Positions 34,092 to 41,501 of a stretch of 64,000 nt of DNA are shown here, in pieces (the first letter of the stretch is position 1; each line of letters begins with the position of its first letter). The notes beneath the pieces are model-generated. The model ran no database searches. It saw only the letters and a program-made list of their open reading frames with translations, and was not told the origin of the DNA. This stretch comes from Vibrio sinaloensis (GTDB taxonomy: Bacteria; Pseudomonadota; Gammaproteobacteria; Enterobacterales; Vibrionaceae), in NCBI RefSeq assembly GCF_000808535.1, contig NZ_JWLV01000049.1, positions 1-64,000 on the forward strand, in the 5' to 3' direction. The position numbers were made by a program, and so were the translations under genes.

Positions 34092-35874
34092 ATTCTGCTG
34101 GTTTACTTGCCTCTGTGGTCAGTGCGTCGATGTTTGGTGGAACATACTGCACTTCACTAAAGTCGCGATTTGGGAATAGGAACTGTGCTTCACTTCGGAT
34201 CTGCTGCGCTTTCTCTTCTTCGCCAATACCTTGATAAGCCAAGATCAGGTTGTTATAAAAAGCCGGTCTTGGTTTGTCTTTGATGATCTCCAGTGACCAA
34301 TCGATGTATGGCTGAATAAACTCAGGGTCATGTTTATACAGGCCAATATTGAGATAAGTGCTGTAAATGTCCCAGTCATATCGATCTTGCCATGCAATTG
34401 GGTTGGTGACTTGATTCAAAATCTCAGGATCTTTGGGGTTAGACTTTTCAAACTGAGTGAGAACGTAATTGGTATGCAGGGCACTCACCATATAAAAGCT
34501 AACTAAGATGGGCATCACCAAACTGGAGACACGCAGTCCAGTTTGAGAAACAAAACTAAAGGTCACGCTCCGATACTTATTGGCTCTTTGGTCAACCCAA
34601 TAGAGTAGGGTGATGAAGGTGATCCAATGGATCGCCGAGTGATAGAAGGGGTATTCCAACTGCGAATGCAGCACAATTGGAATGAACAACGCAAAGAGCG
34701 CCAATCGGGTGCCTTTTTTACCTTGATAGACCCGTATCAATACTAGAGTGGCCGCTAAGAAAATAGCCAGTATTGGCACTAACCCACCTTCAACGCCCCA
34801 ATACAACAGCTCGTTGTGTGGATGGTCAAGAGCGGGGAGACCTGGATGATACTCTGGATTAAGTTGATGTTGGCGAGCGCTATAGACAATGTATTCAGAC
34901 TCAAATTTACCATAACCATATCCGGAAAACGGCTTCTCGATTAGCATATCTAGCGCTTGAGGAATGTGGTATTCCCTTGGACTTTTAAGGTTTACTTTTT
35001 GAGCCGATAGGTTTTTGGGTGAATCTACATTATGTTGAGCGACATTTGGTATCAAGCCCAGCATTACCCCTAAACTGAGTGAGACAACCCAACCCCAAAA
35101 ACGTTTTTTTGTCGCAAATCTGTAGAGATAAGGTAGTACCCCAAGGATCACGAGAATCGCACTTAGCCATCCCGTTCGTGACGCAAGTACTATAAGTAGG
35201 GGGACGGTGAGTGCAGGGATTAAATACAGAAGCGCAACATCACTGATTTTGGTTTGATATTTAATTGGTTGTCGCGTTAGTAGGTAGCCTGATATGGCAA
35301 GCCCTGTTGCGAGAAAAGTCGCCATGACATTGGGCTGCTGAAAAATTCCATAAGGGCGGTTGATTAGCGTGTTGTAGCCAATAAGATTGCCGGGCTCTAA
35401 CAGTAAGTATTGTACCCAACCAAAGAGAGCTTCAATGGTAACGGCGATGACGATGAACCATAGCAAGCGCTGCTTCTGTTTATTGCTGAAACGAAACTGT
35501 TGCAAGACGACGAACAAAAGATAGCCTGCCCACAAGCCAGTTAACTTGCCAATAGAGAGCTCTATAACCGAACTTGGATAGAAAACAGGTAACGTGATAA
35601 GCAGACAGCAAATGAAGAAACCAATCGTGAGCTTGTTGTAACGTAAGGCTCCCTCGGTTCCGACTTGATAAAGGCCAATAGCGAGAGCAAAACTGAGTGC
35701 GAGCCAAGTGGTCGGGTTGAATGAAAGCGCCAACCCAGCCCCTCCGGGGTTAGGCATAAAAAAGTGCATTGCGATGATGTAGATGGCGCCAAATGCGACC
35801 AAGAAGGGTTTATTCAGCGGTACCTTTGGTTTTTGCTTTGCTAGTTTTGTCCCGGAAACGTGTGTGGTAGCCAT
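34090..35874 (-). CDS. pglL: O-oligosaccharyltransferase, PglL/Wzy_C family
   Basis: 594 residues from ATG 35874 (the ATG at 35883 is too close to AGGA). A polytopic inner-membrane protein with about 12 helices (from about 25 to 460), a Wzy_C core with INRPYGIFQQPNVMATFLATG and a periplasmic loop containing LPALDHPHNELLYWGVEGG. These resemble O-antigen ligases and PglL enzymes that move lipid-linked glycans onto proteins. The C-terminal Wzy_C_2 region (about 470-594) points to PglL. I recall the V. cholerae orthologue at this locus as a tested PglL. Acceptor unknown. Confidence 0.8.
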   Translation of the reverse strand: MATTHVSGTKLAKQKPKVPLNKPFLVAFGAIYIIAMHFFMPNPGGAGLALSFNPTTWLALSFALAIGLYQVGTEGALRYNKLTIGFFICCLLITLPVFYPSSVIELSIGKLTGLWAGYLLFVVLQQFRFSNKQKQRLLWFIVIAVTIEALFGWVQYLLLEPGNLIGYNTLINRPYGIFQQPNVMATFLATGLAISGYLLTRQPIKYQTKISDVALLYLIPALTVPLLIVLASRTGWLSAILVILGVLPYLYRFATKKRFWGWVVSLSLGVMLGLIPNVAQHNVDSPKNLSAQKVNLKSPREYHIPQALDMLIEKPFSGYGYGKFESEYIVYSARQHQLNPEYHPGLPALDHPHNELLYWGVEGGLVPILAIFLAATLVLIRVYQGKKGTRLALFALFIPIVLHSQLEYPFYHSAIHWITFITLLYWVDQRANKYRSVTFSFVSQTGLRVSSLVMPILVSFYMVSALHTNYVLTQFEKSNPKDPEILNQVTNPIAWQDRYDWDIYSTYLNIGLYKHDPEFIQPYIDWSLEIIKDKPRPAFYNNLILAYQGIGEEEKAQQIRSEAQFLFPNRDFSEVQYVPPNIDALTTEASKPAE

Positions 35875-35893
35875 GGGGTCCATATCCTAATAA

Positions 35894-35926
35894 AAACAGG
35901 CCAGTGAGAATGACACTGGCCTGTTT
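35894..35926 (-). terminator. Terminator of uvrA
   Basis: A 13-bp perfect stem (35894-35906 with 35914-35926), 7-nt loop, TTTTTATTA on the minus strand. Confidence 0.92.
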
Positions 35927-35942
35927 ACTTTACTATTAATCG

Positions 35943-38765
35943 TTATTTTAACATAGGCTTAAGGAACCTTGCCGTATGAGAACCTTCGACCAAGGACACA
36001 TCTTCAGGTGTTCCTTGAGCGACAATTTCACCGCCTCCTTGACCACCTTCTGGACCTAAGTCCACAATCCAGTCTGCGGTTTTTATGACGTCTAGGTTAT
36101 GCTCAATGACGACCACGGTATTACCATGGTCTCGTAGGCGATGTAGTACCGTGAGTAACTGTTGAATATCATGGAAATGCAATCCCGTGGTTGGCTCATC
36201 CAGAATGTACAAGGTTTTACCCGTATCTCGTTTCGATAGCTCACGCGCCAATTTCACTCGCTGAGCCTCACCGCCAGATAGCGTCGTAGCGGCTTGACCT
36301 AAGCGAATATAGGACAAACCGACATCAATGAGAGTTTGCAACTTGCGCGCGATGACAGGCACCGGGTCAAAAAACTCGCGAGCATCTTCTACTGTCATCT
36401 CGAGTACTTCATCAATGGTTTTGCCTTTGTAGCGTACTTCCAAGGTTTCTCTGTTATAGCGCTTACCCTTACAGACATCACACGGCACATAGACGTCAGG
36501 TAGGAAATGCATTTCCACTTTGATGACACCGTCGCCTTGACACGCTTCGCATCGGCCACCACGCACGTTAAAGCTAAATCGGCCAGGTTTATAACCACGA
36601 GAGCGAGACTCTTGCGTACCCGCGAATAGTTCTCGAATCGGGGTAAAAATACCCGTATAGGTTGCTGGGTTTGAACGAGGCGTTCGGCCGATTGGGCTTT
36701 GGTCGATGTCGATCACCTTGTCAAAATGCTCAAGCCCTTTGATTTTTTTGTATGGTGCGGGTACCGCCGTCGTCGCACCGTTAAGTTGGGTGTGGGCAAT
36801 TTTAAAGAAGGTATCGTTGATTAGAGTTGACTTTCCTGATCCTGAAACACCTGTAATACAGCTGAAAAGGCCAACAGGAATCTCTAATGTAACGTCTTTT
36901 AGGTTGTTTCCTGATGCACCGAGCAATTGTACCGTTTTCTTAGGATTTCGTGTTGTACGCTCCTTTGGTACAGCAATTTCCTTGGTGCCACTCAAGTACT
37001 GGCCAGTGAGAGAGTTTGGATTCGCTACAATTTGTTCCATTGTGCCTTCCGCTACGACAGTACCTCCGTGAACGCCAGCTCCTGGGCCGATATCAATGAC
37101 ATGGTCAGCCATGCGGATTGCGTCTTCATCATGTTCCACAACAAGGACGGTGTTACCCAAGTCACGAAGGTGAGTTAGTGTTTTCAGCAGGCGTTCATTA
37201 TCTCGTTGGTGTAAGCCAATCGAAGGTTCATCGAGTACATACATTACACCCACTAAACCCGCACCAATTTGGCTTGCGAGTCGAATGCGCTGCGCTTCGC
37301 CACCGGATAAGGTCTCTGCACTGCGAGAAAGGTTTAAGTAATTGAGTCCTACATTAACTAAAAACTGAAGGCGGTCATTAATCTCTTTCATCACTTTTTC
37401 CGCGATTTGAGCGCGTTGACCTTCTAACTGTAGCGAAGAGAAAAAGTTCAGTGCATCAGCAATACTTAGCTCAACGATTTCTGGCAGAGTCGTATCGCCT
37501 ATAAAGACATTTCGAGCTTCTAAGCGAAGTCGGCTTCCATCACAGCTTGAGCAGGTTTTTGTTGAGATATACTTGGCCAAGTCTTCACGTACGGCGTTAG
37601 ACTCGGTATCTCGATAACGACGCTCCAAGGTATTTAATATCCCTTCAAACGGATGACGTTTTACCCGAATGTCGCCTCTGTCGTTGATGTATTTAAACTC
37701 GACTTCTGTACGCCCAGACCCAGTTAAAATTATGTCACGAATTTTCTTGGGCAAAGCGTTGAATGGGGAATGCAGATCAAACCCATAATGGTCCGCTAAT
37801 GATGTGAGCATCTGAAAGTAATAGTAGTTCTTCTGATCCCAACCTCGAATTGCACCTTCAGCTAGGCTAAGAGAGTCATCAACTATCACGCGGGCTGGGT
37901 CAAAATACTGTTGCACACCTAAACCATCACAAGTGTGGCAAGCCCCAGCAGGGTTGTTAAATGAAAAGAGGCGAGGCTCTAACTCTTGCATACTGTACCC
38001 ACAATGAGGGCAGGCAAAGTTTGCGGAGAACACGATTTCGTCGCCGGTGCCGTCCATAGGTGCGACAACTGCGATGCCACCGGACAGTTCGAGTGTGGTT
38101 TCGAAGGATTCAGCTAATCTTTGTTGTAAGTCGCTGCGTACTTTAAAGCGGTCAACAACGACTTCGATGGTATGCTTTTTATGTAGCTCTAAGGTTGGAG
38201 GATCAGAGAGATCACACGTTTCGCCGTCAATACGAGCGCGAATAAAACCTTGCGCGGCTAAATTTTCCAGCGTTTTGACATGCTCGCCTTTCCTTTCTTT
38301 GACAATCGGAGCGAGCAGCATCATTTTTGCCCCTTCAGGCAGCTCAAGCACTTTATCTACCATTTGTGAAACAGTTTGGGCGGCGAGGGGAACGTGGTGC
38401 TCTGGACATCGAGGTTCACCGACTCGAGCATAAAGGAGTCGTAAATAGTCGTAAACTTCGGTAATGGTACCAACCGTTGATCTTGGGTTGTGTGAGGTTG
38501 ACTTTTGTTCGATAGAAATAGCGGGGGATAACCCTTCGATGTGGTCAACGTCAGGCTTTTCCATCAAAGATAAGAATTGGCGAGCATAGGCGGATAGAGA
38601 TTCTACATAGCGTCGTTGGCCTTCTGCGTACAAGGTATCAAAGGCTAGTGATGACTTACCCGAACCTGACAAGCCTGTAATCACGATCAGCTTGTCTCTG
38701 GGTATCGTAAGATTGATATTTTTCAGGTTGTGCGTGCGTGCACCACGAACTTCTATCTGATCCAT
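35943..38765 (-). CDS. uvrA: Excinuclease ABC subunit A
   Basis: 940 residues from ATG 38765 (MDQIEVRGARTHNLKNINLT), exactly the E. coli length; a GTG three codons earlier was not used. DNA-damage sensor of nucleotide excision repair. Two ABC ATPase units: Walker A GLSGSGKSS (about 31) and GVSGSGKST (about 640), with signatures LSGGEAQRIRLA and LSGGEAQRVKLA. Zinc-binding CPHC...CHTC and CEAC...CDVC groups are intact. A LexA box precedes it. Confidence 0.98.
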   Translation of the reverse strand: MDQIEVRGARTHNLKNINLTIPRDKLIVITGLSGSGKSSLAFDTLYAEGQRRYVESLSAYARQFLSLMEKPDVDHIEGLSPAISIEQKSTSHNPRSTVGTITEVYDYLRLLYARVGEPRCPEHHVPLAAQTVSQMVDKVLELPEGAKMMLLAPIVKERKGEHVKTLENLAAQGFIRARIDGETCDLSDPPTLELHKKHTIEVVVDRFKVRSDLQQRLAESFETTLELSGGIAVVAPMDGTGDEIVFSANFACPHCGYSMQELEPRLFSFNNPAGACHTCDGLGVQQYFDPARVIVDDSLSLAEGAIRGWDQKNYYYFQMLTSLADHYGFDLHSPFNALPKKIRDIILTGSGRTEVEFKYINDRGDIRVKRHPFEGILNTLERRYRDTESNAVREDLAKYISTKTCSSCDGSRLRLEARNVFIGDTTLPEIVELSIADALNFFSSLQLEGQRAQIAEKVMKEINDRLQFLVNVGLNYLNLSRSAETLSGGEAQRIRLASQIGAGLVGVMYVLDEPSIGLHQRDNERLLKTLTHLRDLGNTVLVVEHDEDAIRMADHVIDIGPGAGVHGGTVVAEGTMEQIVANPNSLTGQYLSGTKEIAVPKERTTRNPKKTVQLLGASGNNLKDVTLEIPVGLFSCITGVSGSGKSTLINDTFFKIAHTQLNGATTAVPAPYKKIKGLEHFDKVIDIDQSPIGRTPRSNPATYTGIFTPIRELFAGTQESRSRGYKPGRFSFNVRGGRCEACQGDGVIKVEMHFLPDVYVPCDVCKGKRYNRETLEVRYKGKTIDEVLEMTVEDAREFFDPVPVIARKLQTLIDVGLSYIRLGQAATTLSGGEAQRVKLARELSKRDTGKTLYILDEPTTGLHFHDIQQLLTVLHRLRDHGNTVVVIEHNLDVIKTADWIVDLGPEGGQGGGEIVAQGTPEDVSLVEGSHTARFLKPMLK

Positions 38766-38830
38766 TCTTATCACTCAATGCAAAAATTAGTCAGCTAAGT
38801 ATTACATAGTGTGAGAAATGTTCAAAGAAA

Positions 38831-38850
38831 TACTGGATAAAAAAACAGTA
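38831..38850. promoter_or_regulatory. LexA (SOS) box upstream of uvrA
   Basis: TACTGGATAAAAAAACAGTA fits TACTG-N10-CAGTA: the CTG-N10-CAG core is perfect and the A/T-rich centre is typical. It lies 66 bp before the uvrA ATG, so LexA would repress uvrA until DNA damage. Confidence 0.85.
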
Positions 38851-38854
38851 ATAA

Positions 38855-38884
38855 AAAAGGCAGCTTGATGAGCTGCCTTTTAAA
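38855..38884 (-). terminator. Terminator of galU
   Basis: AAAAGGCAGCT (38855-38865) and AGCTGCCTTTT (38871-38881), TGATG loop; on the minus strand followed by TTATTACTG. Confidence 0.85.
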
Positions 38885-38896
38885 CGAAGCGTCGGT

Positions 38897-39772
38897 TTAT
38901 GCCTCTTCTTTGGTCGTTTTTTGTTTGCCAAGCTCTGACTTTTTAGAGTCTTTCAGGTATAGGTTTTCGAAGCAGTAATTGGTTGCCTCGATATAACCTT
39001 CGACACTACCGCAGTCGAAACGTTGGCCCTTAAATTTATAAGCAAGAACACAGCCTGCTTGCGCCTGTTTAAGCAAAGCGTCGGTAATTTGTATTTCACC
39101 GCCTTTGCCAGGCTCTGTATTTTCAATCAACTCAAAAATATCAGGGGTTAGAATGTAGCGGCCAATGATGGCGAGGTTGCTTGGCGCAGTTCCTGGCTCC
39201 GGTTTTTCGACCATATCGTCAACACGGAAGATATCGTCTTTGATCATTTCACCAGAGATCACGCCATACTTGTGAGTTTCATCTTCAGGTACTTCTTGTA
39301 CCGCGACAATAGAGCAACGGAACTGTTTGAAGAGTGCGACCATCTGCGCTAGTACACCTTCTTGATCGTTAACACAAAGGTCATCAGCGAGTACCACAGC
39401 AAACGGTTCATCTCCCACCAGTTCACGTCCGGTTAAAATCGCGTGGCCAAGACCTTTCATTTCACGTTGACGAATATAGGTAAAGTTTGCGCTTTCAATG
39501 ATGTCGCGAATATCGACTAGTAGCTCTTCTTTATTGGTTCCACTGATTTGGTGTTCAAGCTCGTAGTTCTTATCGAAATGGTCCATGATTGAGTGCTTAC
39601 CACGACCGGTAACGATACACATACCGTTCATTCCAGCTTGGATTGCTTCTTCAACGCCGTACTCGATGAGTGGTTTGTTTACCACTGGCATCATCTCTTT
39701 TGGCATGGATTTAGTGGCAGGTAAAAAGCGTGTACCGTAGCCTGCTGCCGGGAAAAGGCACTTCTTGATCAT
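38897..39772 (-). CDS. galU: UTP-glucose-1-phosphate uridylyltransferase
   Basis: A 291-residue enzyme making UDP-glucose for LPS, exopolysaccharide and osmoprotectant glucans. N-terminal nucleotide-binding motif PAAGYGTRFLPATKSMPKEM (about 8-27), then PFAVVLADDLCVN and the sugar-phosphate region GKGGEIQITDALL. The length is near E. coli GalU (302). Followed on the chromosome by uvrA and preceded by qstR, the V. cholerae order. Confidence 0.97.
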   Translation of the reverse strand: MIKKCLFPAAGYGTRFLPATKSMPKEMMPVVNKPLIEYGVEEAIQAGMNGMCIVTGRGKHSIMDHFDKNYELEHQISGTNKEELLVDIRDIIESANFTYIRQREMKGLGHAILTGRELVGDEPFAVVLADDLCVNDQEGVLAQMVALFKQFRCSIVAVQEVPEDETHKYGVISGEMIKDDIFRVDDMVEKPEPGTAPSNLAIIGRYILTPDIFELIENTEPGKGGEIQITDALLKQAQAGCVLAYKFKGQRFDCGSVEGYIEATNYCFENLYLKDSKKSELGKQKTTKEEA

Positions 39773-39824
39773 GTTAAACCCTATATATTTTTATTCGAAA
39801 ATTAGCTGACGCGACAATAACATG

Positions 39825-39861
39825 CTTTGGGCGAAGTGATCATCGATCCATTCGCCCAAAG
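39825..39861. other. Strong hairpin between qstR and galU
   Basis: CTTTGGGCGAA (39825-39835) pairs perfectly with TTCGCCCAAAG (39851-39861); the 15-nt loop contains GATC-ATC-GATC, which can extend the fold. No T run follows on the minus strand, so it may be a processing or stability element rather than a simple qstR terminator. Confidence 0.6.
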
Positions 39862-39888
39862 TAATGAAATTGTACGTGCGTAGTAAAA

Positions 39889-40533
39889 TTAAGACAACAG
39901 GTGTTGCTTTGCCCAAGCGGCAGCTTGTACTCGATTTTTTACGCACAACTTTTTGAATATCTGATAGAGATGGGATTTGACGGTGAACTCACTGATAAAT
40001 TGGTCTTCTGCTATTTGGCTATTGGAAGCACCTGTCATTAAACTTCTTAAGATGTGGATTTCGCGAGTGGTGAGATCAACGGTAACTGGTGCTGACTGAG
40101 TTTCTACCATGTTGCGATAGTGAAATAACAGTTGTGCGGCGACCTTGCGAGGTAACCAGTTCTGTCCGTTGATTATTTCGCTACAGCCTTTACTGATTAC
40201 CTCTACGGAGTCGTTTTCATAGAACAACCCTTTTAGATGACCAAAATTGAGAATTTCATCTGTGGTTAAGCGGCATTGAACATTAATGACGATGTTTTCA
40301 AAGGTTTTGTTTGCCAGTGGAAGATCGCGTATCTGATTATTCAGACGAGAATAGTCATGGTGGTCGATCATCAAAATGCGATGTTTGCTCGTTTGGAGTG
40401 CGAGCATAAGATCTTGCGGTTCGATATAGGGAATGTTGATCTCTAACGCTTGTTCTATTTTTTGAACTATCGGATGAGTAACCTTCTTATCTTCACATAA
40501 GAAATGAATGGTACGCATATAACTATTCTTCAT
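39889..40533 (-). CDS. qstR: QstR-like LuxR/VpsT-family regulator
   Basis: 214 residues from ATG 40533, 8 nt after AAGG. N-terminal pseudo-receiver domain (about 5-125), a WLPR tetrad at 126-129 where VpsT relatives carry W[FLM][TS]R, and a C-terminal LuxR helix-turn-helix (about 148-208, LTTREIHILRSLMTGASNSQ...NRVQAAAWAK). In V. cholerae, QstR at the same place (galU-qstR-ssb) is activated by TfoX and HapR and switches on competence and type VI secretion genes. Identity inferred from synteny and architecture. Confidence 0.85.
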   Translation of the reverse strand: MKNSYMRTIHFLCEDKKVTHPIVQKIEQALEINIPYIEPQDLMLALQTSKHRILMIDHHDYSRLNNQIRDLPLANKTFENIVINVQCRLTTDEILNFGHLKGLFYENDSVEVISKGCSEIINGQNWLPRKVAAQLLFHYRNMVETQSAPVTVDLTTREIHILRSLMTGASNSQIAEDQFISEFTVKSHLYQIFKKLCVKNRVQAAAWAKQHLLS

Positions 40534-40629
40534 AATAAAACCTTTGTGATTTTAGTTTATGGAATGAGCTTGAAGGATTTTTTCAATCAGAGCGAATTAA
40601 GGTTGAATCATTGCGTTTAGTTTCAAGCA

Positions 40630-40648
40630 GATAAGTAATTAACTTATC
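40630..40648. promoter_or_regulatory. Perfect dyad between qstR and ssb
   Basis: GATAAGTAATTAACTTATC: 7-bp arms GATAAGT / ACTTATC around AATTA. It lies 97 bp before qstR and 164 bp before ssb. It resembles a LuxR/HapR site in part but the half-site spacing differs. Factor unknown. Confidence 0.45.
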
Positions 40649-40811
40649 GCTCACCCAAAATAATCTTTGATTTTTCTCGAAAAATTAGCGGCTCATTGGA
40701 TTGCGATGAAGATTGGTCAGGCATTGCGTAGACAGGCTTTTGTCCCAAAAGCAAAGCGTGTTATGCTATTGGGCTATTCAAATATACCTAAATTTTTAGA
40801 CGGAGCGAAAC

Positions 40812-41345
40812 ATGGCCAGCCGTGGAGTAAACAAAGTTATTTTAGTCGGTAATCTGGGTTCAGATCCGGAAGTTCGTTACATGCCAAGTGGTGGTGCTGT
40901 CGCTAATATCACCATCGCAACGTCTGAAACATGGCGAGATAAAGCGACAGGCGAACAGCGTGAAAAAACAGAGTGGCACCGTGTGGCACTGTTTGGCAAG
41001 TTGGCGGAAGTGGCTGGTGAGTACCTACGTAAAGGCTCACAAGTGTATGTTGAAGGTCAATTGCAGACGCGCAAGTGGCAAGATCAAAGTGGTCAAGACC
41101 GTTACACTACCGAGGTCGTAGTACAAGGCTACAATGGCGTTATGCAAATGCTAGGTGGCCGTGCTCAGGGTGGTGCTCCAGGCCAAGGCATGGGTCAACC
41201 TCAACAGCAAGGTTGGGGGCAGCCTCAGCAACCTGCAGCTCAGCAGAGTCAGCCGCAACAGCAATACTCTCAGCCACAACAGCAGCAAGCTCAGCCTCAA
41301 TACAATGAGCCGCCGATGGATTTTGACGACGACATCCCATTCTAA
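40812..41345 (+). CDS. ssb: Single-stranded DNA-binding protein
   Basis: 177 residues. OB-fold domain (1-112) beginning ASRGVNKVILVGNLGSDPEVR. A Gln/Pro/Gly-rich flexible linker (about 113-165) is followed by the conserved acidic tip MDFDDDIPF that docks partner proteins. GGAGCG lies before ATG 40812. Unlike uvrA it has no LexA box that I can find. Repetitive CAG/CAA codons in the linker generate false frames. Confidence 0.98.
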   Translation: MASRGVNKVILVGNLGSDPEVRYMPSGGAVANITIATSETWRDKATGEQREKTEWHRVALFGKLAEVAGEYLRKGSQVYVEGQLQTRKWQDQSGQDRYTTEVVVQGYNGVMQMLGGRAQGGAPGQGMGQPQQQGWGQPQQPAAQQSQPQQQYSQPQQQQAQPQYNEPPMDFDDDIPF

Positions 41346-41360
41346 GAGTCCTGAACTGAA

Positions 41361-41390
41361 AAAAAGCCGCGAAAATCGCGGCTTTTTTAT
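41361..41390 (+). terminator. Terminator after ssb
   Basis: AAAAAGCCGCGA (41361-41372), AAA loop, TCGCGGCTTTTT (41376-41387), six Ts. Confidence 0.93.
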
Positions 41391-41501
41391 ATAGTTAGAG
41401 TAATCAATTGCCCTAACGTTATAGCGTGGAATTGCCCAATGCCCGCTTGTAGCTCAGCACCATCTTTATTGAAGCTGCATTAGAAAAGGAATTCTATTTC
41501 T

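Noticed and set aside
40667..40852. Plus-strand 61-residue frame overlapping the start of ssb
   Set aside because: Runs through the ssb promoter region and into ssb out of frame, with no ribosome site or conserved look.
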